Origin: NAK82 sp036172345
GTDB lineage: Bacteria; Chloroflexota; Anaerolineae; 4572-78; NAK82
DNA: 8,079 nucleotides
Direction: 5' to 3'
NCBI GenBank assembly: GCA_036172345.1
Contig: JASFBB010000186.1
Location: forward strand, 1 to 8,079
The translations under genes and the position numbers were made by a program. The notes beneath the pieces were generated by a model. It was not told the origin of the DNA, did not search any database, and saw only the letters and a program-made list of their open reading frames with translations. Shown here piece by piece: positions 1 through 5,902 of this stretch (positions within the stretch are counted from its first letter, which is position 1; each line of letters starts with the position of its first letter).

Positions 1-141
1 AAACGGCCGATACGTCGCCAACCCCCGCATCGCCAACACTTTCGTCATCGCCGCCGTCAACGTCGTCTTCCCGTGGTCCACGTGCCCAATCGTCCCCACG
101 TTCACATGCGGCTTGTCCCGGACAAATTTCTCCTTCGCCAT
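1..141 (-). CDS. tuf: Elongation factor Tu, N-terminal part (runs off left edge)
   Basis: EF-Tu is the cytoplasmic GTPase that carries aminoacyl-tRNA to the ribosomal A site. Only the first 47 codons are in the window, reading MAKEKFVRDKPHVNVGTIGH and onward. The phosphate-binding P-loop GHVDHGKT is at residues 19-26, followed by TLTAAMTKVLA, which is typical of EF-Tu. The ATG is fixed by a strong AGGAGG ribosome binding site 7 nt upstream and by the invariant N-terminus of the family. It lies downstream of tRNA-Tyr and tRNA-Thr and is probably co-transcribed with them. Codon use is striking: all five Ala are GCG, all six Thr ACG, all four Gly GGG, all three Leu TTG and all three Arg CGG, unlike the mixed usage of the other genes here. 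The identification is secure. Whether the rest of the gene is intact cannot be seen. Confidence 0.97.
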   Translation of the reverse strand, partial: MAKEKFVRDKPHVNVGTIGHVDHGKTTLTAAMTKVLAMRGLATYRPF

Positions 142-148
142 GGGCGTT

Positions 149-154
149 CCTCCT
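149..154 (-). promoter_or_regulatory. Shine-Dalgarno site of tuf
   Basis: The minus strand reads AGGAGG, a six-base anti-16S match, with 7 nt between it and the tuf ATG. It is the strongest ribosome binding site in the window together with that of the SH3b gene, which suits a highly translated gene. Confidence 0.85.
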
Positions 155-218
155 AGGTATCAGATGATAACGTTAAAGCTTTCACGCAGCCATTCTGTGT
201 TTTCCCACCGTACAAGAA

Positions 219-291
219 AGCCCTCGACCGGACTTGAACCGGTGACCCCATTCTTACCAAGAATGTGCTCTACCCACTGAGCTACGAGGGC
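219..291 (-). tRNA. tRNA-Thr (anticodon GGU)
   Basis: The minus strand folds into a complete class I tRNA. The acceptor stem is GCCCTCG/CGAGGGC. The D arm is GCTC-AGTGGGTA-GAGC, and the anticodon stem CATTC/GAATG closes the loop TTGGTAA. The variable loop has five bases, and the T arm is ACCGG-TTCAAGT-CCGGT. The anticodon GGT (plus-strand positions 256-258 read acc) decodes ACC and ACU. The discriminator is U and no CCA is encoded, so the 3' end must be added by nucleotidyltransferase. It sits 41 nt after tRNA-Tyr and about 77 nt before tuf. tRNA-Thr next to tuf is a widely conserved bacterial arrangement. Confidence 0.97.
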
Positions 292-332
292 GTACGGGGT
301 GAATTGCCATGCTCAAGCTTGCATCGCTGATA

Positions 333-414
333 TGGGCGGGGAAGGATTCGAACCTCCGAAGCGTTGCGCAGCTGATTTACAGTCAGCCCCCTTTGTCCAC
401 TTGGGTACCCGCCC
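333..414 (-). tRNA. tRNA-Tyr (anticodon GUA)
   Basis: This is a class II tRNA with a long variable arm on the minus strand. The acceptor stem is GGGCGGG/CCCGCCC with discriminator A, and the D stem is CCC/GGG. The anticodon stem GCTGA/TCAGC closes the loop CTGTAAA, whose anticodon GTA has its complement at plus positions 378-380. The variable region is about 13 nt, and the T arm GGAGG-TTCGAAT-CCTTC has one G-U wobble. It can be aligned by eye to E. coli tRNA-Tyr along its whole length. CCA is not encoded. It is the first gene of the tRNA-tuf unit, about 25 nt from the predicted transcription start. E. coli tufB has tRNA-Tyr, tRNA-Gly and tRNA-Thr in the same order; the Gly tRNA is absent here. 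Confidence 0.97.
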
Positions 415-445
415 ATGGACACCTTTATCCATAGTACGAAGTACA

Positions 446-474
446 AGTATACTGAAAAGATGTGCTAAAGTCAA
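446..474 (-). promoter_or_regulatory. Promoter of the tRNA-Tyr/tRNA-Thr/tuf unit
   Basis: The minus strand reads TTGACT (plus 469-474), a 17-nt spacer, then TATACT (plus 446-451). Each box matches the sigma70 consensus at five of six positions and the spacing is optimal. Transcription would begin near position 439, about 25 nt before the tRNA-Tyr 5' end, which leaves a short leader for tRNA processing. The -35 box lies only 24 nt beyond the stop codon of the preceding LOG-like gene. Confidence 0.8.
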
Positions 475-498
475 ATCAAACCGGGGCTTTGGAGAGCA

Positions 499-1032
499 TC
501 ACCGCCGATCATAGAGATGAGCGTGTGATTGCAAGGCCAAACGCACCGCTTCCTGCGGGGTTTGGGCACGGATGAGAGCTAAGCAGGGTTCCCCGGCCTT
601 GGCGAGTTCCCACGTCTCCAGCCCGATCACAGGTCGCCCCAGCTTGAGCGCGAAAGCAATTTCGGACAAGGTGCCAAACTCACCCCCCACTGCGATAACC
701 GCTTGGGCGGTGCGCACAATGATTACGTTGCGCGCCTCCCCCAGACCGGTGACGATCGGGATATCCACGAAGGGGTTGGCATCGCCGGCGTGGAAGCCAG
801 GCAGGATGCCGATTGTCAGGCCGCCTACCTTTTTGGCGCCACGGCATGCCGCTTCCATAACACCACTGCCCCCGCCGCAAACCAGGGTGGCACCCGCTTC
901 CGCCAGTGCACGCCCCACCGCTTCTGCCAGCATCACTTCGTGCGCAGAACAGAGGGCAGATCCAACCACCGCGATAATCGGTGCACGGTGGCATGTTCCC
1001 TGTGTGCTCCTCTTATCTTCCGGGAGGGCCAT
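499..1032 (-). CDS. LOG/TIGR00725-like Rossmann-fold nucleotide-binding protein
   Basis: This 177-residue protein resembles the TIGR00725 family within the wider LOG/DprA/MoCo-carrier (SLOG) group. Visible family marks are the first beta strand IIAVVGSA at residues 19-26, the nucleotide-binding loop CGGGSGVMEA at 52-61, and GEARN around 98-102. VGGEFGTLSEIAFALKLGRP at 115-134 corresponds to the PGGxGTxxE motif of LOG phosphoribohydrolases. LOG enzymes release cytokinin-type bases from nucleoside monophosphates, but proteins of this subfamily have no settled substrate, so only nucleotide binding is inferred. No membrane segment is visible. It starts 24 nt after ligA and is probably in the same transcript. 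The chosen ATG is the first after an in-frame stop, and a GAGGAG sequence abuts it with no spacer, which is unusually tight. No better internal start precedes the first beta strand. Confidence 0.85.
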   Translation of the reverse strand: MALPEDKRSTQGTCHRAPIIAVVGSALCSAHEVMLAEAVGRALAEAGATLVCGGGSGVMEAACRGAKKVGGLTIGILPGFHAGDANPFVDIPIVTGLGEARNVIIVRTAQAVIAVGGEFGTLSEIAFALKLGRPVIGLETWELAKAGEPCLALIRAQTPQEAVRLALQSHAHLYDRR

Positions 1033-1056
1033 CTCCTCTATCCCTGTTCACTCGTT

Positions 1057-3117
1057 TTACTTCTTCGACTCGATCATGCGGCGCAGCGTCGCTTCGTCGA
1101 TGATCTCGATCCCCAATTCACGCGCTTTCTCCAGCTTGCTGCCCGGATTTTCACCCACCACTAGATAATTCGTCTTACGAGAGACGCTTTCGGTGACCTT
1201 GCCGCCTGCCGCCTCGATGAGTGCGCGTGCCTGGTCGCGGCTCAGCGTGGGCAACGTGCCGGTAATCACAAAGGTGAATCCATGCAGCGGTGCAGTGCCC
1301 ACGGCAACGGCGCGCGGCGCTGCTTCGGTGCGCACCCCCGCCGCGCGCAGTTTGCGCAATACCTCTTGATGGCGCGGACGCGCGAACCAATCCACGACGC
1401 TGCGCGCAATCTCAGGGCCAATGCCTTCCACCCGTTGCAAATCCTCTTCTGTGGCCGCCGCGAGTGCGTCTAATGAAGGGAAATGTTCCACCAACGTCTT
1501 GGCAACTATGCTCCCGACTCCGCGGATGCCAAGGGCAGTCACCAGGCGCTCCAGCGGTTGTTGCTTGCTTGCCTCGATGGCCTTCAGCAGGTTGTCCACT
1601 TTCTTCTCGCCGAACCCTTCCAGCTGGAACAGGCGCTCCCGCTTGTCCTTTAAGCTATAAATGTCGCCCACATCGTTGATCAGGCCAGCTTCGATCAACT
1701 GTTCGGCAATACGCTCGCCAAAGCCCAGGATGTCCATCGCTCCGCGCGACACGAAATGCTCCACCCGACGCACCAGTTGTGCCGGACAGGCAGCATTGAC
1801 GCAATAGACGGCTACTTCGCCTTCTGGCTTGACCACCGGCTCGCCGCACGAAGGACAACGGGTGGGCATCACATAAGGTTCTGAATCGGGCGGGCGCCGT
1901 TCGAGGATCGGCTTGACCACCTGGGGAATCACATCACCCGCTCGGACGACGATCACTGTATCGTCCACGCGGATATCTTTGCGCATCAAGTCCTCAAAAT
2001 TGTGCAATGTTGCCTGGCGGACTGTTACCCCGCCCACGTTGACCGGCTCCAGAACGGCATACGGTGTCAGGACCCCGGTGCGGCCCACGTTGACCTCGAT
2101 GCCCAGCACACGGGTGGTCGCTTCACGAGGGGGGAACTTATAGGCGATCGCCCAGCGTGGGGCGTTGCCCACGATGCCCAGGCGCTGCTGGAGCGCCAGG
2201 CTGTCCACCTTGATCACCACGCCATCCGCTTCATATGGCAGGTGATCGCGCCGTTCTCCCCATTCGCGGATGAAACGCAACACCTCTTCGAAGTCATGGG
2301 TACGCCGGATGTCCTGACTGACCGGAAAACCCAGCTCCTTCAGATATATAAGAGCTTCCCAGTGGTTGGTAAAAGAAGGCCCGCCTTCCAGATAGCCGAT
2401 CGCATAGGCGAAGAAGGCCAACCGACGACGCGCCGTGATGCGGCTGTCCAACTGGCGCACCGAGCCGGCGGCTGCATTGCGCGGGTTGGCATAGAGACGC
2501 TCGCCCTTGGCCATTTGCTCCTGATTGAGCTGGTTGAAGTCTGCAATGGGCAAGTACACCTCACCCCGCACCTCAATCCGTTCCGGCGGCGGAGGACCAT
2601 CCGGTGTTACCGGGATGCGCAATGGGATGTTCTTAACGGTGCGCAGGTTCTCTGTGACATCCTCGCCTTCGATCCCATCGCCGCGTGTTGCCCCGCGCAC
2701 CAATATTCCCCTCTCATAGGTCAATGCAACCGCCAGGCCGTCAAATTTCGGCTCCACAACGAATGCCAGTTCCTCTGGGGGAAGGTATTCGGGCAAGAGG
2801 CGTCGGATGCGCGTCAGCCAGGCGCGCATATCCTCTTCATTGAATGCGTTGGACAGACTGGTCATAGGAATGGGATGGATGACTTTGCGGAACTCAGGGC
2901 GAGGCGGTGCGCCGACGCGTTGGGTGGGGGAATCGGGCGTGATGAGCTCGGGATGCACCTCTTCTAATCGGCGCAGTTCTTGCATCAGTTGATCATATTC
3001 CGCATCGCTGATGATGGGATCGTCGAGCGTGTAGTAACGATAAGCGTGGTAGTTGATCTCAGCGCGCAAGCGGGCAATGCGTTCCGCTACATCGATCTGG
3101 GAGGATGACTCGGCCAT
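1057..3117 (-). CDS. ligA: NAD-dependent DNA ligase LigA
   Basis: This cytoplasmic enzyme seals DNA nicks in replication and repair, using NAD as the adenylate donor. At 686 residues it has full family length. The Ia region with the NAD-binding Tyr pattern (YHAYRYY...AEYDQL) lies at about 23-45. The adenylation motif KFDG is at 124-127, with catalytic Lys124, followed by TRGDG at 144-148. EVRGE is at 182-186, DGVVIKVD at 298-305 and the WAIAYKFPP motif at 322-330. The OB fold follows. A four-cysteine zinc finger has Cys421, Cys424, Cys439 and Cys444. Helix-hairpin-helix repeats occupy roughly 450-585, and a BRCT domain about 606-684 ends the protein. All key residues are intact. The ATG is preceded by a modest GAGG 8-9 nt upstream. 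It lies 113 nt after the SH3b gene with hairpins in between, and 24 nt before the LOG-like gene. Confidence 0.98.
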   Translation of the reverse strand: MAESSSQIDVAERIARLRAEINYHAYRYYTLDDPIISDAEYDQLMQELRRLEEVHPELITPDSPTQRVGAPPRPEFRKVIHPIPMTSLSNAFNEEDMRAWLTRIRRLLPEYLPPEELAFVVEPKFDGLAVALTYERGILVRGATRGDGIEGEDVTENLRTVKNIPLRIPVTPDGPPPPERIEVRGEVYLPIADFNQLNQEQMAKGERLYANPRNAAAGSVRQLDSRITARRRLAFFAYAIGYLEGGPSFTNHWEALIYLKELGFPVSQDIRRTHDFEEVLRFIREWGERRDHLPYEADGVVIKVDSLALQQRLGIVGNAPRWAIAYKFPPREATTRVLGIEVNVGRTGVLTPYAVLEPVNVGGVTVRQATLHNFEDLMRKDIRVDDTVIVVRAGDVIPQVVKPILERRPPDSEPYVMPTRCPSCGEPVVKPEGEVAVYCVNAACPAQLVRRVEHFVSRGAMDILGFGERIAEQLIEAGLINDVGDIYSLKDKRERLFQLEGFGEKKVDNLLKAIEASKQQPLERLVTALGIRGVGSIVAKTLVEHFPSLDALAAATEEDLQRVEGIGPEIARSVVDWFARPRHQEVLRKLRAAGVRTEAAPRAVAVGTAPLHGFTFVITGTLPTLSRDQARALIEAAGGKVTESVSRKTNYLVVGENPGSKLEKARELGIEIIDEATLRRMIESKK

Positions 3118-3138
3118 CGTTCCAGCCTCACATGATAT

Positions 3139-3172
3139 ACCATCCCCAGATGGTCGATCTCACCTGGGGATG
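3139..3172 (-). promoter_or_regulatory. Hairpin-forming leader upstream of ligA
   Basis: Two overlapping inverted repeats lie between the SH3b gene and ligA. The longer has perfect 9-bp arms, CATCCCCAG at 3141-3149 and CTGGGGATG at 3164-3172, with a 14-nt loop. The shorter has 6-bp arms, ACCATC at 3139-3144 and GATGGT at 3149-3154, with a 4-nt loop. They share bases, so in RNA they are mutually exclusive. The structure ends about 22 nt before the ligA start and just upstream of its ribosome binding site. No T-run follows on the minus strand, so it is not a typical intrinsic terminator. A role as attenuator, RNA processing site or protein-binding site is possible but unproven. Confidence 0.4.
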
Positions 3173-3230
3173 ATGAATGTGCCCAAATATCACCGAAGCC
3201 TGCGAAACAACCTGAGAGAGCGTTTCTGTT

Positions 3231-3902
3231 TTATTCCGGAGGCGGGGCGGGCTCCAGGAAATCAGCACGCCCCCACCCCTCGCTCCCGTCAGTGTTGCGT
3301 AAATACCACCACTGGTAGAGAGCGCCCGTTTCGTCCCTTTCTCCATCCTGGTCATCCCGCGGGCCATCCAGCACAGGGAGCACGGTGTTCTCTGCCGCAA
3401 CGACCAGACGGGCGGTGCTGCGTGCTGGACCAGCGCGCAGACTGAGGCCCGCGCCCTCTGTATTCACGATGCGCACGTACCCTCCCACCCGGATATCGGT
3501 CGGCAATGTGGGAGTCGCGGTGGGCAGAAGCGGCGTAGGCGTGGGCGGTATGGGCGTTGGGGTTGGCAAGGCGATGGTCGGCGTGAAGGTGGGCACCAAC
3601 CTGGGCCCTTCCGTCGGTGCGGATGTCTCAAGAGCCACCGCTGGCGTTTCAGTGCCTTCCGTGAGCGTCGACTCCGCGGCCACGGGGGTGACGGTTATCG
3701 CGGCGGTCGTCGCCGGTCGGGTGAAGAGGCGCACCAAACCCAGCGCCACCAGCCCGATGGTTAACAAAGCGGCTAGACCACCGATCAACACCCAAACGAT
3801 AGGAAAACCAACATCCTCGGCCTCTTCTTCGATTCGCCTGGGACGCCTTCGCTCGGGCATCTCCCATTGTACATTCTCTTCCGGTGGTTGATCTTGGATC
3901 AT
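3231..3902 (-). CDS. Single-pass membrane protein with Pro/Thr-rich linker and C-terminal SH3b domain
   Basis: This 223-residue protein is of unknown specific function. Residues 1-32 are charged (acidic and Arg-rich, with PERRRPRRIEEEAED), so the N-terminus is probably cytoplasmic. One strongly hydrophobic helix spans about 33-60 and is followed by Arg. Residues 63-136 form a low-complexity linker rich in Thr, Pro, Ala and Glu, including PTPTPIPPTPTP, likely extended outside the membrane. Residues 139-217 resemble a bacterial SH3 domain: GYVRIVNTEGAGLSLRAGPA, then WWYLRN and GSEGWGRADFLEP. A charged loop at about 180-193 interrupts it. SH3b domains often bind peptidoglycan or other envelope polymers, so a role at the cell surface is inferred. 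Membrane proteins of this layout are frequent in Chloroflexota. The ATG has an AGGAGG site 7 nt upstream, and a good promoter lies about 104 nt upstream. Confidence 0.85.
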   Translation of the reverse strand: MIQDQPPEENVQWEMPERRRPRRIEEEAEDVGFPIVWVLIGGLAALLTIGLVALGLVRLFTRPATTAAITVTPVAAESTLTEGTETPAVALETSAPTEGPRLVPTFTPTIALPTPTPIPPTPTPLLPTATPTLPTDIRVGGYVRIVNTEGAGLSLRAGPARSTARLVVAAENTVLPVLDGPRDDQDGERDETGALYQWWYLRNTDGSEGWGRADFLEPAPPPE

Positions 3903-4005
3903 TCGAGTACCTCCTGTTGTATGGATTCAGCGGTCAGGCGACCGACAATCGCAGATTGCCCAACCACTGAGCGTGTATTGCAGGCCTCGCATCTCCCTGG
4001 GACGC

Positions 4006-4034
4006 ATTGTACATACAAGATATGCTATGTGCAA
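4006..4034 (-). promoter_or_regulatory. Promoter of the SH3b gene, probably also serving ligA and the LOG-like gene
   Basis: The minus strand reads TTGCAC (plus 4029-4034), a 17-nt spacer, then TACAAT (plus 4006-4011), good sigma70-type boxes at optimal spacing. The predicted start near 3999 gives a leader of about 97 nt before the SH3b ATG. That leader contains a small GC hairpin, CGGTC-aggc-GACCG at 3931-3944. The rest of the 252-nt gap between rsmE and the SH3b gene (roughly 4035-4154) holds no open reading frame, RNA gene or T-rich terminator that I can support. Confidence 0.7.
4007..4034. repeat. Inverted repeat spanning the SH3b promoter, candidate operator
   Basis: On the plus strand TTGTACATA (4007-4015) and TATGTGCAA (4026-4034) are inverted copies with one mismatch in nine, separated by 10 nt. 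The arms coincide with the -10 and -35 boxes of the minus-strand promoter, so a dimeric repressor bound here would block RNA polymerase. Part of the symmetry arises because both boxes begin or end with similar bases, so chance is not excluded. No second copy was noticed in the window. Confidence 0.4.
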
Positions 4035-4154
4035 GCCGGTACGTTCCAGCTCAGTGCGGGTGTGAAGGTATGGTTATCGGGGTAGCTCAGGATTCGCGAC
4101 TTGGGCACCGTGTTTGAACGACTCTGTCCCCCTTGCCGAGAAAAGAGGCTCCCT

Positions 4155-4910
4155 TTATGACTCCATTTCATACAGAATGGCCGAGGCCGCTACCAAGCCG
4201 GCTGTTTCCGCGCGCAGGACGCGCGGGCCTAATCCCACCGGCTGTATCCCATATTGTGCCGCTAGATAGATTTCATCAGCGGTGAACCCTCCTTCTGGCC
4301 CCACAAAAAGGCTGAAGGCAACCGGAGGCTTGCGCTCATTGCCTTTGGCATGGGCAAGGACTTGTTTGAGGTTGGCGCACCTCTCGTGCTCGGAGAGGAT
4401 CAATGCACAAGTGTCGGCGGCGATAGCTTCTTGGCACGCTAGGGCAAACATCATCGCGGCGCGCAACACCGGAAGCCGCCCGCGATGGCTCTGTTCGGCT
4501 GCCTCGCGGATAATGTGCTGCCAGCGCTCCCGCTTGGCATCCAGGTCGGAGACATCTGCCACCAGAGAACGCTCACAGACAACGGGCACAAATTCGGCAA
4601 TGCCCAGTTCGGTGCCTTTCTGGAGCACAAACTCAAATCGGCGTGCTCTGAGCGCCGCCTGGTAGAGGACGATGCGCGTACGCGGTTCACCCGTCGCCGG
4701 CCGCTCCGCAACCACCTGGCCGGTCACGGTGCCTTGGGACACTTGCTGCAACTCAACCTCGCATTCCCAGCCGGTGTTGTCCAATACAATGATGCGATCC
4801 CCAGGTCGGAGGCGTAGTACGTTGCACACCTGATGCGCTGTCTCGTCGGACAGTGTCACGGATTGCTCTCGGATCCATTCAGCCGGGATAAAGAAGCGGT
4901 GTTGTGTCAT
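4155..4910 (-). CDS. rsmE: 16S rRNA (uracil1498-N3)-methyltransferase RsmE
   Basis: This SPOUT-class enzyme methylates U1498 of 16S rRNA in the decoding region of the 30S subunit, with S-adenosylmethionine as donor. The 251-residue protein begins MTQHRFFIPAEW, the usual RsmE N-terminus with a PUA-like RNA-binding domain at about 1-70. The methyltransferase half carries QKGTELG at 97-103, EAAEQSHR at 136-143, FVGPEGGFTADEI at 202-214 and LGPRVLRAETA at 227-237, the last two forming the knotted cofactor site. A longer frame opens 20 codons upstream, but those residues lie inside prmA and match nothing in the family, so the ATG at 4910 is preferred. That ATG overlaps the prmA stop as ATGA. No strong ribosome binding site is seen, which suggests translation coupled to prmA. 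Confidence 0.96.
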   Translation of the reverse strand: MTQHRFFIPAEWIREQSVTLSDETAHQVCNVLRLRPGDRIIVLDNTGWECEVELQQVSQGTVTGQVVAERPATGEPRTRIVLYQAALRARRFEFVLQKGTELGIAEFVPVVCERSLVADVSDLDAKRERWQHIIREAAEQSHRGRLPVLRAAMMFALACQEAIAADTCALILSEHERCANLKQVLAHAKGNERKPPVAFSLFVGPEGGFTADEIYLAAQYGIQPVGLGPRVLRAETAGLVAASAILYEMES

Positions 4911-5887
4911 AATCTTGTCGGCAACACCCCCGTCGTTCGGTTCGGTTGGCGCGCGCACAGGGCGACCCATTCACCTTCCGAACGCTGTGCGATGATTTCC
5001 AGACCCTGAGCGGAGAGCGCCTTGGATACCTCCTTGCTTTGCTGCGCAATGATGCCGCTCGCGAGCAACACTCCATCCGGGAACAAGTTACGTGCCAAGG
5101 CTGGTGCCAGCTCAATGATGGTGCCGGCCAGCAGGTTGGCCAGAATGATGTGCCACCGTTCCGGTGCGGATGGATGGGACGAAGGCACTATCGTCGGAGC
5201 TTCGAGCTGCAATGTTCCATCCTGAGCAAGGGTGCCATGGCGTACGATGATGGTGGACTCTAGGCCATTGCGTTGTACATTTTCGCGGGCGACATACACT
5301 GCTTCAGGGTCAATATCGAGCGCAAGGACATGGGCGGCACCCAAGCGCGCTGCTGCGATGGCCAGTATGCCGGAACCGCTGCCCAGGTCGAGCACGGTGT
5401 CGCCGGGGTGTACGTGCTCTTCGAGCAAAGCCAGGCACAGGCGTGTCGTGGCATGCAGTCCGCTGCCAAAAGCCATGCCGGGGTCCATTTCGATAACGCG
5501 CTCGTGGGGACGAGGATGATAAGCTTCCCAGCTGGGCTTGATCACCAGGCAGCGGCCTACATGGAAGGTGTGGTACCCTGCTTTCCACGCTTCAGCCCAG
5601 TCCGTTTCGCTCAGGGTGCGCAGCGCGGGCGGGACGAGAGGGGATTGTCGCTGCCTAACCCGTACACGACTGAGCAGTTCCAGCGCGATTTCGATGTGGC
5701 GCAGGCGCTCAACCTCTTGAGCGCCTACGTATGTCTTGACGCATGTGCGCGCCTCACCTTGCTCGTCGAGCTGCTGCTCTATTACTGCACCGCCCCGGCC
5801 GTAGCGGTCGAACACCTGTGTGACCGCCTGGAGTGCCTCTGCATCCAGGTCGTATAACGTCACTTCGATCAAGGGTTGCTCGCTCAT
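4907..5887 (-). CDS. prmA: Ribosomal protein L11 methyltransferase PrmA
   Basis: This cytoplasmic enzyme trimethylates ribosomal protein L11, using S-adenosylmethionine. The 326-residue protein has the N-terminal substrate-recognition domain (about 1-95) and the linker WAEAWKAGYHTFHVG at 97-111. It then has the PrmA signature DPGMAFGSGLHATT at 135-148, where relatives usually have FGTGxHxTT. The Rossmann methyltransferase core includes motif I, LDLGSGSGILAIA at 166-178, the acidic residue of ALDID near 191, and the NLLAG motif at 251-255. About a dozen residues after WVALCARQ form an extra tail, which contains the sequence leading into rsmE. The gene starts 15 nt after dnaJ and overlaps rsmE by 4 nt. 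The neighbourhood dnaJ-prmA-rsmE is common in several bacterial phyla. Confidence 0.95.
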   Translation of the reverse strand: MSEQPLIEVTLYDLDAEALQAVTQVFDRYGRGGAVIEQQLDEQGEARTCVKTYVGAQEVERLRHIEIALELLSRVRVRQRQSPLVPPALRTLSETDWAEAWKAGYHTFHVGRCLVIKPSWEAYHPRPHERVIEMDPGMAFGSGLHATTRLCLALLEEHVHPGDTVLDLGSGSGILAIAAARLGAAHVLALDIDPEAVYVARENVQRNGLESTIIVRHGTLAQDGTLQLEAPTIVPSSHPSAPERWHIILANLLAGTIIELAPALARNLFPDGVLLASGIIAQQSKEVSKALSAQGLEIIAQRSEGEWVALCARQPNRTTGVLPTRL

Positions 5888-5902
5888 AGAGCCCCATCTG
5901 GT

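Noticed and set aside
477..491. Possible terminator hairpin CAAAG-ccccg-GTTTG after the LOG-like gene
   Set aside because: Only four outer pairs form, with an internal G-G mismatch and no continuous T-run, and it sits almost on the -35 box of the tRNA-tuf promoter.
572..1168. Plus-strand open frames across the LOG-like gene and the ligA end
   Set aside because: They overlap two conserved minus-strand genes, have no good ribosome binding site and show no family motif.
2002..2967. Long open frame of 321 codons on the plus strand antisense to ligA
   Set aside because: It lies wholly inside the well-supported ligA gene, shows no recognisable domain and is composed of residues expected from reading GC-rich codons backwards. 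Treated as a shadow frame.
3118..3230. Possible ligA promoter using TATATC near 3133-3138 as -10
   Set aside because: No acceptable -35 hexamer lies 16-18 nt upstream, and the sequence there is part of the hairpin arms.
3510..3562. Runs of G on the plus strand that could suggest a G-quadruplex
   Set aside because: Loops are long and uneven, and the runs are explained by Pro codons of the PTPTP linker in the SH3b gene.
4079..4138. tRNA-like stretch on the plus strand with GGGGTAGCTCAG and a distant CCCCC
   Set aside because: There is no matching D-stem partner, anticodon stem or T arm, so no tRNA or clear tRNA remnant can be supported.
4911..4970. Longer start for rsmE, 20 codons upstream
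   Set aside because: The added residues fall within prmA and do not resemble RsmE N-termini. The MTQHRFF start fits the family and gives the ATGA overlap.
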